A DNA stretch of 33,623 nt from Oscillospiraceae bacterium. Lineage in GTDB: Bacteria > Bacillota > Clostridia > UMGS1810. The notes beneath the pieces were generated by a model. It saw only the letters and a program-made list of their open reading frames with translations. It did no database searches and was not told where the DNA came from. Both the position numbers and the translations under genes were made by a program. The DNA lies in the NCBI GenBank assembly GCA_015069095.1, contig SVJH01000022.1, positions 1 through 33,623 on the forward strand, written 5' to 3'. Of this stretch, positions 16,195 to 25,098 are shown piece by piece; positions within the stretch are counted from its first letter, which is position 1, and each line of letters begins with the position of its first letter.

Positions 16195-16914
16195 TTATTT
16201 AATAATTTTTTTGGTAATGAAGTTAATCAAAAATCCACCCATAGCCAAGCAGATGATTAACAAAGTAATCACTGTAAATTCAAAATATTTAGAATTTGTA
16301 AAACTATCTTCTTTTACTTGATCCGATTCGCTGTTATTTTCAACAATATCATTATATGCTATGTAATCCGCTTCATAATCGTTAAGTAGTTTGTTATCGT
16401 TTATCGATATTACTTCTTTACCATCATACTTATATTGTGTTTGTTTTCCATCAGTTCGGATATAATGTGCTAATGCTAAAAGTTGTGTTCCGCACTCTTC
16501 ACCTTGCATACCATGCGGAATTAAGACTTTTAGTTTTGAAAAAGATACAGTATCAACTTTATAAGCACCAGTGCCAACCATAAATTTTCCGTCGGCTTTT
16601 GTAAGATTTATAATAATATTATCGCCAAATTTAGGATTGTTATAATTTGTAGAATGCTCTGTGCAATATGAATATTTAAAATTATCAACAGTAATTGTGG
16701 AAGGTAAATTGCTATTTTTTGGATATACTTCATATTCATTAGATAATTGAATCGAATTGTTTTCAATTCCGATAATTGTTGCGAGTATTACACAGTCGTT
16801 TTCCTGTCCTATTATTTTATCAACCGGATATATTTCGTCTTCATCAGCATATGAATATGACAAAGAAAACGACACAATAAGTAATATTAAAAATGCAGAT
16901 AAGATTTTTTTCAA
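16195..16914 (-). CDS. Unknown secreted protein anchored by a C-terminal membrane helix
   Basis: I do not recognise this family. The start is uncertain: GTG codons at 16926 and 16923 sit in the likely ribosome site (a TAAG...GGTG match), while TTG 16914 lies six bases after it and begins MKKILSAFLILLIVSFS, a clean signal peptide ending near SYA-DED. From there the protein has 239 residues. The mature part looks beta-rich, with only three cysteines (in SYCTEH, GEECGT and the final helix), followed by an Asp/Glu/Asn-rich stretch, a membrane helix near the C-terminus and a short basic tail (NFITKKIIK). The topology is therefore ectodomain outside, tail inside. It lies directly after two DUF4330 genes in the polysaccharide cluster, so an envelope role is likely but unproven. 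Confidence 0.7.
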   Translation of the reverse strand: MKKILSAFLILLIVSFSLSYSYADEDEIYPVDKIIGQENDCVILATIIGIENNSIQLSNEYEVYPKNSNLPSTITVDNFKYSYCTEHSTNYNNPKFGDNIIINLTKADGKFMVGTGAYKVDTVSFSKLKVLIPHGMQGEECGTQLLALAHYIRTDGKQTQYKYDGKEVISINDNKLLNDYEADYIAYNDIVENNSESDQVKEDSFTNSKYFEFTVITLLIICLAMGGFLINFITKKIIK

Positions 16915-16928
16915 AATAAACACCACAC

Positions 16929-17417
16929 TTATTCTTTTATGTTCATAACAGTTGTAGATACTTCAATTTTATTTGAGTATATATTTAATACAGCGTAATT
17001 TGTAATGCCTTTTTCATTACTTAAATAATACCATTGGTCATTGACTTTTGCATCACATTCTACATCAAAATATATATCGTATTTTGTTGGAATTTTTGCT
17101 TTTTCACGGAAAGTTCCATCAGCGTTGTTTACATATTCATATGCGTCTTCAATTCTCTTATTTTTGATTTTTCCTAAATATGCTTTTGTTTCTACATCAT
17201 ATATCTTATCGCCAACTTTTATAGCATCACATGAAACACTGCGAACTGCTTTTGCACGGAGAGTATATGTTATTTTTGTAGTCTTATCGGCGGTGTTTCC
17301 TATTATCCCTGAAAACTTCAATACGCATACCGAAACTGAAACAAGAAGAATTAACAATACTAAAAAATCGATAATATTAATTTTTCCGAATAATTTGCCT
17401 TTTTTATCTATTATCAT
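16929..17417 (-). CDS. DUF4330 family membrane-anchored protein (copy 2)
   Basis: The product has 162 residues from ATG 17417, which has AAGGAG seven bases upstream; the longer frame to 17435 overlaps that site and the previous gene. The start IDKKGKLFGKINIIDFLVLLILL is a good match to DUF4330: a short basic cytoplasmic tail, one membrane helix (about 13-37) and an extracytoplasmic domain. The domain contains KVGDKIYDVETKAYLGKI and DGTFREKAKIPTKYDIYF, which align with the same positions of the neighbouring copy (NGDIVRDSITGTVLGKI and DGTFIET). The function of DUF4330 is unknown. The stop codon of copy 1 is one base before this ATG, so the pair is translated together. Confidence 0.82.
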   Translation of the reverse strand: MIIDKKGKLFGKINIIDFLVLLILLVSVSVCVLKFSGIIGNTADKTTKITYTLRAKAVRSVSCDAIKVGDKIYDVETKAYLGKIKNKRIEDAYEYVNNADGTFREKAKIPTKYDIYFDVECDAKVNDQWYYLSNEKGITNYAVLNIYSNKIEVSTTVMNIKE

Positions 17418-17418
17418 A

Positions 17419-17904
17419 TTACTTCTCCTTATCAAACAAGTTTAAATTTGTTATATAACCTGAACCAGCGTATTGTTTTGTTCTTATATAAAGCATCTTA
17501 CCAATTTTAATATCAATTGTATCAAGTCTTATATTTTGATTAGAATCTAATGTAGGGGTTGTTTCGATCGTTACATACACATCTTTTTTATCAGGAAATG
17601 AAGTTTCTATAAAAGTACCATCAATAGTATTTTCTCTTATTTCAACGTTATCTTTTATATCAACATTAATTATTTTTCCAAGAACAGTTCCTGTAATGCT
17701 ATCGCGAACTATGTCTCCATTTTTAATATAATTGCCAATATCCTCCGGTGTAGATTTAAGTTCAACAACATAATGCAACACTTTGTTTTGAGAAGTTTTA
17801 TATGTTTTTCCTAAATTTGAAGCAAAATAAACTACAGCAAAACATATTGCTAATATCACAAAAGAAATTATTATAATATCAATAAAATTTAGTCGTTTTT
17901 TCAT
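17419..17904 (-). CDS. DUF4330-like membrane-anchored protein (copy 1)
   Basis: The 161-residue product begins MKKRLNFIDIIIISFVILAICF, one membrane helix (about 8-28), followed by an extracytoplasmic domain with no cysteines. It lacks the KKGKLFGKIN prefix of its neighbour but shares the NGD-D-TGTVLGKI strand, the DGTF motif and the KxDVYV/KYDIYF strand, so the two are divergent tandem paralogues. The topology suggests a periplasm-facing or wall-facing accessory factor. It starts two bases after the stop of the glycosyltransferase gene, with AGGGGAT as ribosome site. A place in glycan assembly or export is inferred from context only. Confidence 0.75.
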   Translation of the reverse strand: MKKRLNFIDIIIISFVILAICFAVVYFASNLGKTYKTSQNKVLHYVVELKSTPEDIGNYIKNGDIVRDSITGTVLGKIINVDIKDNVEIRENTIDGTFIETSFPDKKDVYVTIETTPTLDSNQNIRLDTIDIKIGKMLYIRTKQYAGSGYITNLNLFDKEK

Positions 17905-17906
17905 AT

Positions 17907-18995
17907 TTATCCCCTACCCTTCATTAAATCTATATATAAGTTTTCAATATTTTTAGACATAATCTTTGCAGTAAATTCTCTATTGAAAATATCTAAACAA
18001 TTTTTTTTCATAGTTTGGTAAACATCATTATTAGTGATAATTTGTCGAATTTTATTATATAAATCAGTGCTATTCTTACTTTCAAACAAGAAACCATTTA
18101 TACCATTATAAATTACACCGGGATTTCCACCAAAATCACTTACCACAGCAGGAAGACCAATACTCATACCTTCCAAAAGTGATAAACTTGTTGCTTCTGT
18201 TCCAAACGAAGCATTTATATTCAAATCAATACTATTGTTAAAAGTTTCGACATCTTCAACAAAACCAAGCATTTCAACAATATCATTTAATTTTAATTCA
18301 GAGATTTTTTTCTTTATAATATCTTCATAAGGACCGGTTCCGGCAATTTTAAGCTTAACATTGATTCCGTCATTTAAAAGTTTTTTTACCGCTTCAAGGA
18401 TATAAATATGTCCTTTAACTTCTGTAAGGCGGGCAGCAATTCCTAAAGTAAAAACTTCATTTTCTTCTCTTTCAATTTTATTTAATGGTTCAACACCATT
18501 TTTTATAACTACAATTTTTTCTTTATTAACACCGGTTTTTATAAGATTGTCTTTAGCGGCGTCTGCAACAGCGATTATTCTGTCGGAAAAATAGTTATTG
18601 ATGGCACCATTTATAACTTTTCCTATACCTTTTGAGATTTTTTTAGAAGGTTCAAAAACGCTATGTCTTGTGTAAACAGTTTTTATGCTCTTAAAACTCT
18701 TTGCTGCAATTCTTGCAGAAAATGCCGCATGAGAATGCACAATATCAGGTTTTTCTTCTTTAAAAATCTGTTTTAGTTTTTTTATAACTTTAATATCAAA
18801 AGATTTATCTGCCAGACCATCTATTTCTATAACTTTTTTGCCAAGAGAAATTATGTGTTCTTTGAGCAAACTACCTCTTGGAATTATTGTTATAATCTCA
18901 AATTTATCATTATTATGATATTTTAGAAAGTTTAATAAGCACTTCCCTGCTCCACCTATATTTAAATCCGAAATTACATTGATTACTTTATACAT
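17907..18995 (-). CDS. Glycosyltransferase family 4
   Basis: The product has 362 residues from ATG 18995, preceded by AAGGAG with eight-base spacing; the longer frame to 19025 lacks this. It is a GT-B fold enzyme. The N-terminal Rossmann domain starts KVINVISDLNIGGAGKCLLN, with IVHSHAAFSA at 86-95; the C-terminal nucleotide-sugar domain includes LGIAARLTEVKGH and the E-x7-E motif (E267 in GTEATS, E275 in LLEGMSIGLP). GT4 enzymes are retaining and build lipid-linked or surface glycans on the cytoplasmic side. No membrane helix is seen. It overlaps the O-antigen ligase-like gene by 13 bases, so the two are coupled. Donor and acceptor cannot be told from sequence. Confidence 0.93.
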   Translation of the reverse strand: MYKVINVISDLNIGGAGKCLLNFLKYHNNDKFEIITIIPRGSLLKEHIISLGKKVIEIDGLADKSFDIKVIKKLKQIFKEEKPDIVHSHAAFSARIAAKSFKSIKTVYTRHSVFEPSKKISKGIGKVINGAINNYFSDRIIAVADAAKDNLIKTGVNKEKIVVIKNGVEPLNKIEREENEVFTLGIAARLTEVKGHIYILEAVKKLLNDGINVKLKIAGTGPYEDIIKKKISELKLNDIVEMLGFVEDVETFNNSIDLNINASFGTEATSLSLLEGMSIGLPAVVSDFGGNPGVIYNGINGFLFESKNSTDLYNKIRQIITNNDVYQTMKKNCLDIFNREFTAKIMSKNIENLYIDLMKGRG

Positions 18996-20875
18996 TTTTG
19001 TTCTCCTTGATTTTTGGCGTAACATTTTACTGTTGCTGAAGTAAGTCCAACTATCATAAAGAATAACAACACTATTCTATAATTGTAAAAAACATTATCA
19101 AATAGTCCTTGAATTAAAAATCCGGCTATTGCAGAAGATAACCCTATAATAAGCGATTTTTCAAAACTTTTTTCTTTATATGAAACTGCAGATATTGTGT
19201 TTTTATAAAAAGCAATAATAATCCACAAAAATATTACTAATCCTAAAATGCCGTTTTCTGTTATTAAAAGTAAATACAAATTATGGGGATGAGGTGCATT
19301 TATGCTTGCATATGCATATCGGCCGTAAATCATTCTAAATGCTTCTTCACCAAGTCCTATACCGGTAATCCAATAATCATTGAGCATTTTTAGTGTTCCA
19401 AGCCATATGTTTAATCTGTATGATGTAGATGTATCAGCAGTATTGCCAATACTCATAATCCTGTTAATTATGTTTTCAGGAAGAAATAGTGGTGATAGAA
19501 GTAAAACAATAATTCCGTACCATAAAAACTTCCGATCATAAAACGCAAAAAATAAAATAACTGCAATAATAAGCCCGATCCAGTTACCTCTTGAATAGGT
19601 AAATATCATACATACTGTCAAAACTCCAACAAGTATTAAATGAAGAAATCTATTTGAAATTTTCGGAGCTTTCCATATAAAAGCAAATGCAATAGGAATC
19701 ATTAAAAGTAAGTATTCACCAAGTACATTTGGATTTTCAAATGTAGAAACAACACGGGTTTCAATATCTGAAAACATCTCACTATCTATCCAAGTTAACC
19801 CCTCTTCAAAGCCAAATATATATTGATAGATACCGTAAAGACCTACAATCAGTGCCGAAAAAAGCGTTACGCTTAACAATGAATATATTTGTTTTGTAGA
19901 AGTTATTGTATTTGTAATAAGAAAATATGACATTATAAATACGTTATAAACTAAAACAATTTGTAAACTTCTTACAGGAGTATACGATGTAATAGCAGAA
20001 AAAGTAAGAATAAATTCAAAAGCTATAATTGGCAGGTCAAGAGAAGTTCTCTTAAAACAAAAATCTTTATCAGTCAGATATTTTAATATTAAAGATAAAA
20101 GTGATATGCATATAAGTCCTACGAGTGCCATTGTTGGCATAAAAGGTAACAATGCAAATATTAAGTACACACCAATTTTGTAATTATAAATTATACCGCC
20201 AATTAAAATTATGCCGATAATACCTATTAAAACAAATGGCAGACTAATATAAAAAGTAGTAAATCCTAAAATCAATCCAGCAAGAACTATAAAAATAAAA
20301 GTTTTTTTGGAAATTTTACACTGTTTGATATTATTAGTTGAACAATCTATGCCTAAATAAGAAAATACTATCTTAAATATAAAACTACTACTTGCTAAAG
20401 CAAAAGCGGAACGAAAAAGCAATATAAATAATATACCTGTACAAAGCGTAACAATAAAGAATAATGAACTCAATTCCGAGATATTATTCGTTAGTATTAG
20501 TAATACCCCGTTTGAAGTACAAATCGCAGTTAAAAACACTCCAATTGTAAACAAAGGGATATTTAATACGTTTTTGTAAAAGAATTTTATTGAAGATAAA
20601 ATAACACTGTTATCTAAATGTTTTTTTGACTTTAAAGTAATGTTTTTTATCGAATTAACTAATTTTGAAATTATTGTATTAAAATAACTTGTTTGTAATC
20701 TTCCATTAACATCAGGTTTAGTCGTAAAAAACTTTACTATAAAACTGTTTTTTGATGATTTGACCAAAAAGTTTTTGATATAGTCACAAATCTTTTTCAA
20801 AAAGCTGTGATTGTATGCGACAGCAAACAAATTATAAATCTTTATAAAAAAATTTAATATGAAACTATTGTTCAC
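18983..20875 (-). CDS. O-antigen ligase / polysaccharide polymerase family (Wzy_C) membrane protein
   Basis: The 630-residue product starts at GTG 20875, with AAGGAGG eight bases upstream. About 100 N-terminal residues are basic and amphipathic with repeated (N/H)SF(I/L) starts; about twelve membrane segments follow. The Wzy_C/WaaL signatures are present: FTYSRGNWIGL with R429, and PHPHNLYLLLITENGILG with H531 and E540. Such proteins join undecaprenyl-linked glycan chains or transfer them to an acceptor outside the membrane. In a Gram-positive cell a polymerase or wall-ligase role is more likely than lipopolysaccharide ligation. It overlaps murJ by 11 bases and the GT4 gene by 13, forming a tight assembly module. 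The substrate is unknown. Confidence 0.9.
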   Translation of the reverse strand: MNNSFILNFFIKIYNLFAVAYNHSFLKKICDYIKNFLVKSSKNSFIVKFFTTKPDVNGRLQTSYFNTIISKLVNSIKNITLKSKKHLDNSVILSSIKFFYKNVLNIPLFTIGVFLTAICTSNGVLLILTNNISELSSLFFIVTLCTGILFILLFRSAFALASSSFIFKIVFSYLGIDCSTNNIKQCKISKKTFIFIVLAGLILGFTTFYISLPFVLIGIIGIILIGGIIYNYKIGVYLIFALLPFMPTMALVGLICISLLSLILKYLTDKDFCFKRTSLDLPIIAFEFILTFSAITSYTPVRSLQIVLVYNVFIMSYFLITNTITSTKQIYSLLSVTLFSALIVGLYGIYQYIFGFEEGLTWIDSEMFSDIETRVVSTFENPNVLGEYLLLMIPIAFAFIWKAPKISNRFLHLILVGVLTVCMIFTYSRGNWIGLIIAVILFFAFYDRKFLWYGIIVLLLSPLFLPENIINRIMSIGNTADTSTSYRLNIWLGTLKMLNDYWITGIGLGEEAFRMIYGRYAYASINAPHPHNLYLLLITENGILGLVIFLWIIIAFYKNTISAVSYKEKSFEKSLIIGLSSAIAGFLIQGLFDNVFYNYRIVLLFFMIVGLTSATVKCYAKNQGEQKCIK

Positions 20876-22442
20876 TTTGTTTGCCTCCTTTTATCTTGTT
20901 GATAAATATATTACATAGTTCGTAAAATTCTTCTGACTTAAGAATTACACATAATACGATATAAATAATAATACCTGCAGATGTAGGAATTATTAGTTGA
21001 AAAAATTTGTTTAAATTAAACTTTAATAAATAAGTATAAATAATGTTTACAAAAATTGCCATAACAACAGATGAAATTATATTTTTTGAAAGCGAAAATA
21101 TTAAATTTTTATTTATTATTTTCCTGTTATTTCTTTTGTTTAAAATTATAAGCATTGTAATTCCTGTAAAGTTTGCAGCAAGTGATGCTGAAAATGCAAG
21201 TCCTTCAAGACCAGTGCCAACAATTTTTATGAATACTATACTTAGCAATATATTTAATGATATGCCTATAATTGATATTTTCATCGGTGTTTTTCCATCT
21301 TTTAACGAATAAAACGCTTTATTCATCATTTCACTAAGAGCAAATCCTGCCATTCCCATAGAATAAAATAATAATGCTTGTGAAGTAAGATAAGTTGATG
21401 TGGCATCGAAAGCACCGCGTTCATAGAGTACTTTTATTATTGGATATCTCAATACTATAAATCCCGCCATTATTGGCAATATAACAAACATAATATATTT
21501 TACAGATTTTTGAATTACTGTATTATACCCTATTTCATCGTTAGATGATGCCATTTTTGACAAAGAAGGAAAAGTAATATTTGTTACTGTATAAGCAAAA
21601 ACACCAACTAAAATAATGTACAATTTATTTGCAAAATCAAGTGATGTAACTGCTGCACCATTATTTAAATGTGAAGCAAGGTTTATATTTATCATTGTAT
21701 TTATTGGTTGAACCCATGTACTTATTATGATCGGCAATGCTAATATGCAAACTTTTTTTATATTATCATCTTTAAACGGATTTGAAAAATAAAACTTATA
21801 ATCCATCTTTTTTAGTGATGGGAGTTGAACGAAAAGTTGTAATGACCATGACAAAAGCATAGCAACAGCAACGCCAACAACACCAAATTTATTTTTAAAA
21901 ACTATAAGATATAAAATCAAACAAGCATTCGAAACAAGACTTATAAGTGCAGGAACTATGAATTCACCTTCAGATTGAAGTATTCCTACAGCGCAATATG
22001 AAAGTCCTGTTGTAAGTATTATCGGAAAAAGAATTTTAACCAAATAAGATGCAAGATTTAATTGTTCAGCATTTAATCCTCCTGCAACAATGCTTGCTAT
22101 ATTTTTAGAAAAAATTATTCCAAAAATAACCATTACACTTGTAATAATAGTTACAAGTGTAATGAATCTATTGGAAAATAACGTTGCACTTTTTCTGTCT
22201 TTATTTTTTAATATGTCATTATAAATAGGAATAAAAGCCGAAGTAACAGCAGAACCTAATGCAATATCAAAAAATAAAAGTGGTATTCTTGAAGCAGTTG
22301 AATATGCAATAGCTTCAACCGTTTCAGTTCCGTATAATGCTGCTAAAAATATATCTCGCAGCATACCAAATACTTTTGATAAAAGTATTGATACCGATAC
22401 AATAGCAGCAGTCATAACGGTGTTTTTCTTGGTTAATTTCAT
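20865..22442 (-). CDS. murJ: MurJ/MviN family lipid II (or lipid-linked glycan) flippase
   Basis: The 525-residue product has about 14 membrane helices of the MOP flippase superfamily. The N-terminal SKVFGMLRDIFLAALYG and the ASRIP and AFIPIYND segments match MurJ. Compared with E. coli MurJ (residues recalled, not aligned by program), R24 is kept (LRD), R18 is Lys, D39 is Glu, R52 has no clear counterpart, and the TM8 DR pair reads NK. MurJ flips lipid II for peptidoglycan synthesis. Because this copy sits with an O-antigen ligase homologue and a GT4, it could instead flip another lipid-linked glycan. AAGGA inside the end of ireB serves as ribosome site. The family is certain; the cargo is not. 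Confidence 0.92.
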   Translation of the reverse strand: MKLTKKNTVMTAAIVSVSILLSKVFGMLRDIFLAALYGTETVEAIAYSTASRIPLLFFDIALGSAVTSAFIPIYNDILKNKDRKSATLFSNRFITLVTIITSVMVIFGIIFSKNIASIVAGGLNAEQLNLASYLVKILFPIILTTGLSYCAVGILQSEGEFIVPALISLVSNACLILYLIVFKNKFGVVGVAVAMLLSWSLQLFVQLPSLKKMDYKFYFSNPFKDDNIKKVCILALPIIISTWVQPINTMININLASHLNNGAAVTSLDFANKLYIILVGVFAYTVTNITFPSLSKMASSNDEIGYNTVIQKSVKYIMFVILPIMAGFIVLRYPIIKVLYERGAFDATSTYLTSQALLFYSMGMAGFALSEMMNKAFYSLKDGKTPMKISIIGISLNILLSIVFIKIVGTGLEGLAFSASLAANFTGITMLIILNKRNNRKIINKNLIFSLSKNIISSVVMAIFVNIIYTYLLKFNLNKFFQLIIPTSAGIIIYIVLCVILKSEEFYELCNIFINKIKGGKQSEQ

Positions 22443-22446
22443 AATG

Positions 22447-22692
22447 TTAATCCTTCAAGTATTCACGGAAAACTTCTTCTAATATCTCGTCGCGTTCTAA
22501 TTTTGAAATTATACTTCTTGCATTGTTGTGGCTTGTAATATATGTTGGATCGCCTGACATAATGTATCCCACAAGTTGGCTAATCGGATTATATCCTTTA
22601 ACTTTTAATGCTTCATATACAGTTAATAATGATTGACGAACTTTGTTTTCTTTGTCAAGTCCTCCAAAAACCATTGTTTCGTAGTTACTCAT
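22447..22692 (-). CDS. ireB: IreB/ReoM family regulatory phosphoprotein
   Basis: The product has 81 residues from ATG 22692. A GTG at 22701 coincides with the ribosome site AAGGAG (22701-22706), so the ATG eight bases on is used. The sequence holds the family signature: NYETMVF near the N-terminus, [42 protein letters not shown] after it, and a short tail. IreB/ReoM proteins are substrates of PASTA-type Ser/Thr kinases. In Listeria and enterococci, phosphorylation near the N-terminus controls beta-lactam resistance and MurA turnover, and T6 here corresponds to a recalled phospho-threonine position. The usual neighbours are alaS and ruvX; here it lies between pheT and murJ, which is unusual. 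Confidence 0.94.
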   Translation of the reverse strand: MSNYETMVFGGLDKENKVRQSLLTVYEALKVKGYNPISQLVGYIMSGDPTYITSHNNARSIISKLERDEILEEVFREYLKD

Positions 22693-22708
22693 AATACTCA
22701 CTCCTTAT

Positions 22709-25081
22709 TTATCTAAGTTGTGCACCAAAATCTTTTTTAAGTTTTTCAATAATTTTATCAAAAACTTTACTTATTTCGTCATCTGTAAGTGTTCTGTCTT
22801 CTGCTCTGTAAATTATTGAAAAAGCAACACTTTTTTTGCCTTCATCAATTTGAGAGCCTTTATATACGTCAAATAGTTTTATTTCTTCAAGTATTTTACC
22901 AGAGCATTGTTTAATGCCTTTTTCAAGATCACCAATGCAAACTTCATCATTTACTATCATTGCAATATCTCTTGTTACTGCAGGGAATTTTGGAAGTGGT
23001 TTGAATTTTACATCTTCTTTATAAAATTCGCACAATTTATTAAATTCAAGTTCTGCAATATATGTTCTTGCTCCGATTGAATAATTATCGTTTACTATTG
23101 GATTTGTTTCTCCTATAATACCAATATACTGATTATTAGCATATATTTTTGCACATCTTCCCGGATGGAAAGTTGTATCGTCGGAGCAAGTTTTAAATTC
23201 ATAATATGAAATCTTTAGTTTTTCAAAAATTGATTCAACTGCACCTTTTATTGTGTAGAAATCACAATCTCCATACATACCTAAGCAAACTCTCTTTGAT
23301 TCGTTAGGTAGTTTTTCGCCATCCTGTGGTAAATATACATTAGCAATTTCGTAGAATTTTGCATTTTGTATTCTTTGATTAAAGTTATATGCTAATGTTT
23401 TTACCATATCTGCCATTAGTGTCGGTCTCATTACTGAACAATCTTTACCAAGCGGATTTGTAATTTCAATCATTTTTGAAAAATCAGGATTATTTGTGTT
23501 CAAAAGTTTTACAATATCAGGTGTTGTAAAGGAGAAATTCATAATTTCATACAAACCTTGAGATATAAGTGCTGAAACAATTATATCTTTTACTTTCTGG
23601 TCTTTTGTTTTAACACCAAGAGTTGTTTCTGCTTTCATAAATGTCGATTCGATTTTGTCGTAACCATAAATTCTGGCAACTTCTTCAGCAATGTCCGCTT
23701 CGCCTTCAACATCCATTCTGTAACTTGGAACAGTAACTTTATCTCCTTCTACTTTAAAATCAAGCAAAGAAAGAACTTTAACCATATAATCTCTGTCAAG
23801 ATTAAATCCCATAAAACTATTGATGTAATCTGGTCTGAAAGGTAAAATATATGGTTCGTTAGAACTATTATCGACATCAATAATTCCGCCAACTACTTCA
23901 CCTGCACCAAGTTGTTCAACAAGTTCACAAGCTCTGTTTAGCGCATCAATAACCCCTTTAGGATCAAGTCCTTTTTCGAATCGTGCAGAAGATTCTGTTC
24001 TCATGCCAAGTTTTTTAGCTGTGATTCTAACACTTGGCCCGAAGAATGATGCTGATTCAAACAAAATTGTTTTTGTATCTTCTGTGATTTCAGAATCCAT
24101 ACCACCCATTACACCAGCAACACACGATGGATTTTCTTTATCACATATTAAAAGCATTGATGAATCAAGATTATGTTCCTGTTCATCAAGTGTTGTAATT
24201 TTTTCGCCATCTTTTGCACATCTTACAACGATTTCTTTACCGCTTAATTTATCTAAATCAAATGCGTGCATAGGCTGACCATACTCTAAAAGAACATAAT
24301 TTGTTATATCAACAATGTTGTTAATACTTCTGATTCCGCTAAGTTTTAGTCTGTCTTTAAGCCATTTTGGACTTTCTTCGATTTTAACGTTTTTAACTAC
24401 TCTTGCTGTGTATCGAGGACATTTTTCTGTATCTAAAACAGTTACCTTTGCATAATCATTAACATTTTCGTTATTTGCTTTTACATCTGGTTTTTTTATG
24501 TTAAGAGGTTTATCAAATGTTGCAGCAGCTTCCCTTGCAAGACCTATTACACTAAAACAGTCGGATCTGTTTGGTGTAATTTCAAACTCGATAATACTTT
24601 CGTTAAGACCAAAAATTTCTTTTACATCCATACCAAGTTCATAAGGTTTAGGAAAAATTAAAATTCCGTTTTCATCAGCATAAGGCACATCTTCTTTTGT
24701 TAGGGCAAGTTCATTGAAAGAACATAGCATACCATTTGATTCTACACCACGTAATTTGCCTTTTTTTATAACAATTCCACCCGGAAGTTTTGAATTATCA
24801 AGTGCAACAGGAATGTAGTCATTAACAGAAATATTATGCGCGCCTGTAACTATTTGCAGAACTTCGTTTCCAACATCAATTTTACAAATCTGAAGTTTAT
24901 CGGCATCAGGGTGTTTTTCTATTTCTAAAATTTTACCAACAACAACTCTGTCAATCTGATCTCCAATGTTTTCTACTGCTTCAACTTTAGAACCGGACAT
25001 TGTCATATAGTGGGCAATTTGTTCCGGAGTATATTCTGTTACATCAACGTAATCATTTAACCAATTTATAGGAAATTTCAT
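22709..25081 (-). CDS. pheT: Phenylalanine-tRNA ligase beta subunit
   Basis: The 790-residue product is a full-length bacterial PheRS beta subunit. The order is: N-terminal MKFPINWLNDYV, the EMAP/OB tRNA-binding domain (about 40-150, with ILEIEKHPDADKLQICKID and IVTGAHNI), the B3/B4 editing region (about 210-380), the B5 domain (about 400-475), the catalytic-like core, and the C-terminal FDX-ACB anticodon-binding domain (about 695-790, KFPAVTRDIAMIV). It pairs with PheS as an alpha2beta2 enzyme that charges tRNA-Phe. The ribosome site is AAGGCGG, nine bases from the ATG. It follows pheS by 17 bases and precedes ireB by 16, with no terminator seen. Confidence 0.98.
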   Translation of the reverse strand: MKFPINWLNDYVDVTEYTPEQIAHYMTMSGSKVEAVENIGDQIDRVVVGKILEIEKHPDADKLQICKIDVGNEVLQIVTGAHNISVNDYIPVALDNSKLPGGIVIKKGKLRGVESNGMLCSFNELALTKEDVPYADENGILIFPKPYELGMDVKEIFGLNESIIEFEITPNRSDCFSVIGLAREAAATFDKPLNIKKPDVKANNENVNDYAKVTVLDTEKCPRYTARVVKNVKIEESPKWLKDRLKLSGIRSINNIVDITNYVLLEYGQPMHAFDLDKLSGKEIVVRCAKDGEKITTLDEQEHNLDSSMLLICDKENPSCVAGVMGGMDSEITEDTKTILFESASFFGPSVRITAKKLGMRTESSARFEKGLDPKGVIDALNRACELVEQLGAGEVVGGIIDVDNSSNEPYILPFRPDYINSFMGFNLDRDYMVKVLSLLDFKVEGDKVTVPSYRMDVEGEADIAEEVARIYGYDKIESTFMKAETTLGVKTKDQKVKDIIVSALISQGLYEIMNFSFTTPDIVKLLNTNNPDFSKMIEITNPLGKDCSVMRPTLMADMVKTLAYNFNQRIQNAKFYEIANVYLPQDGEKLPNESKRVCLGMYGDCDFYTIKGAVESIFEKLKISYYEFKTCSDDTTFHPGRCAKIYANNQYIGIIGETNPIVNDNYSIGARTYIAELEFNKLCEFYKEDVKFKPLPKFPAVTRDIAMIVNDEVCIGDLEKGIKQCSGKILEEIKLFDVYKGSQIDEGKKSVAFSIIYRAEDRTLTDDEISKVFDKIIEKLKKDFGAQLR

Positions 25082-25098
25082 TTACTTATCCGCCTTTC

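Noticed and set aside
18983-20875. O-antigen ligase homologue as proof of a diderm, lipopolysaccharide-bearing cell
   Set aside because: Wzy_C proteins are common in Gram-positive glycan polymerisation and attachment, and no LPS or outer-membrane genes are in the window.
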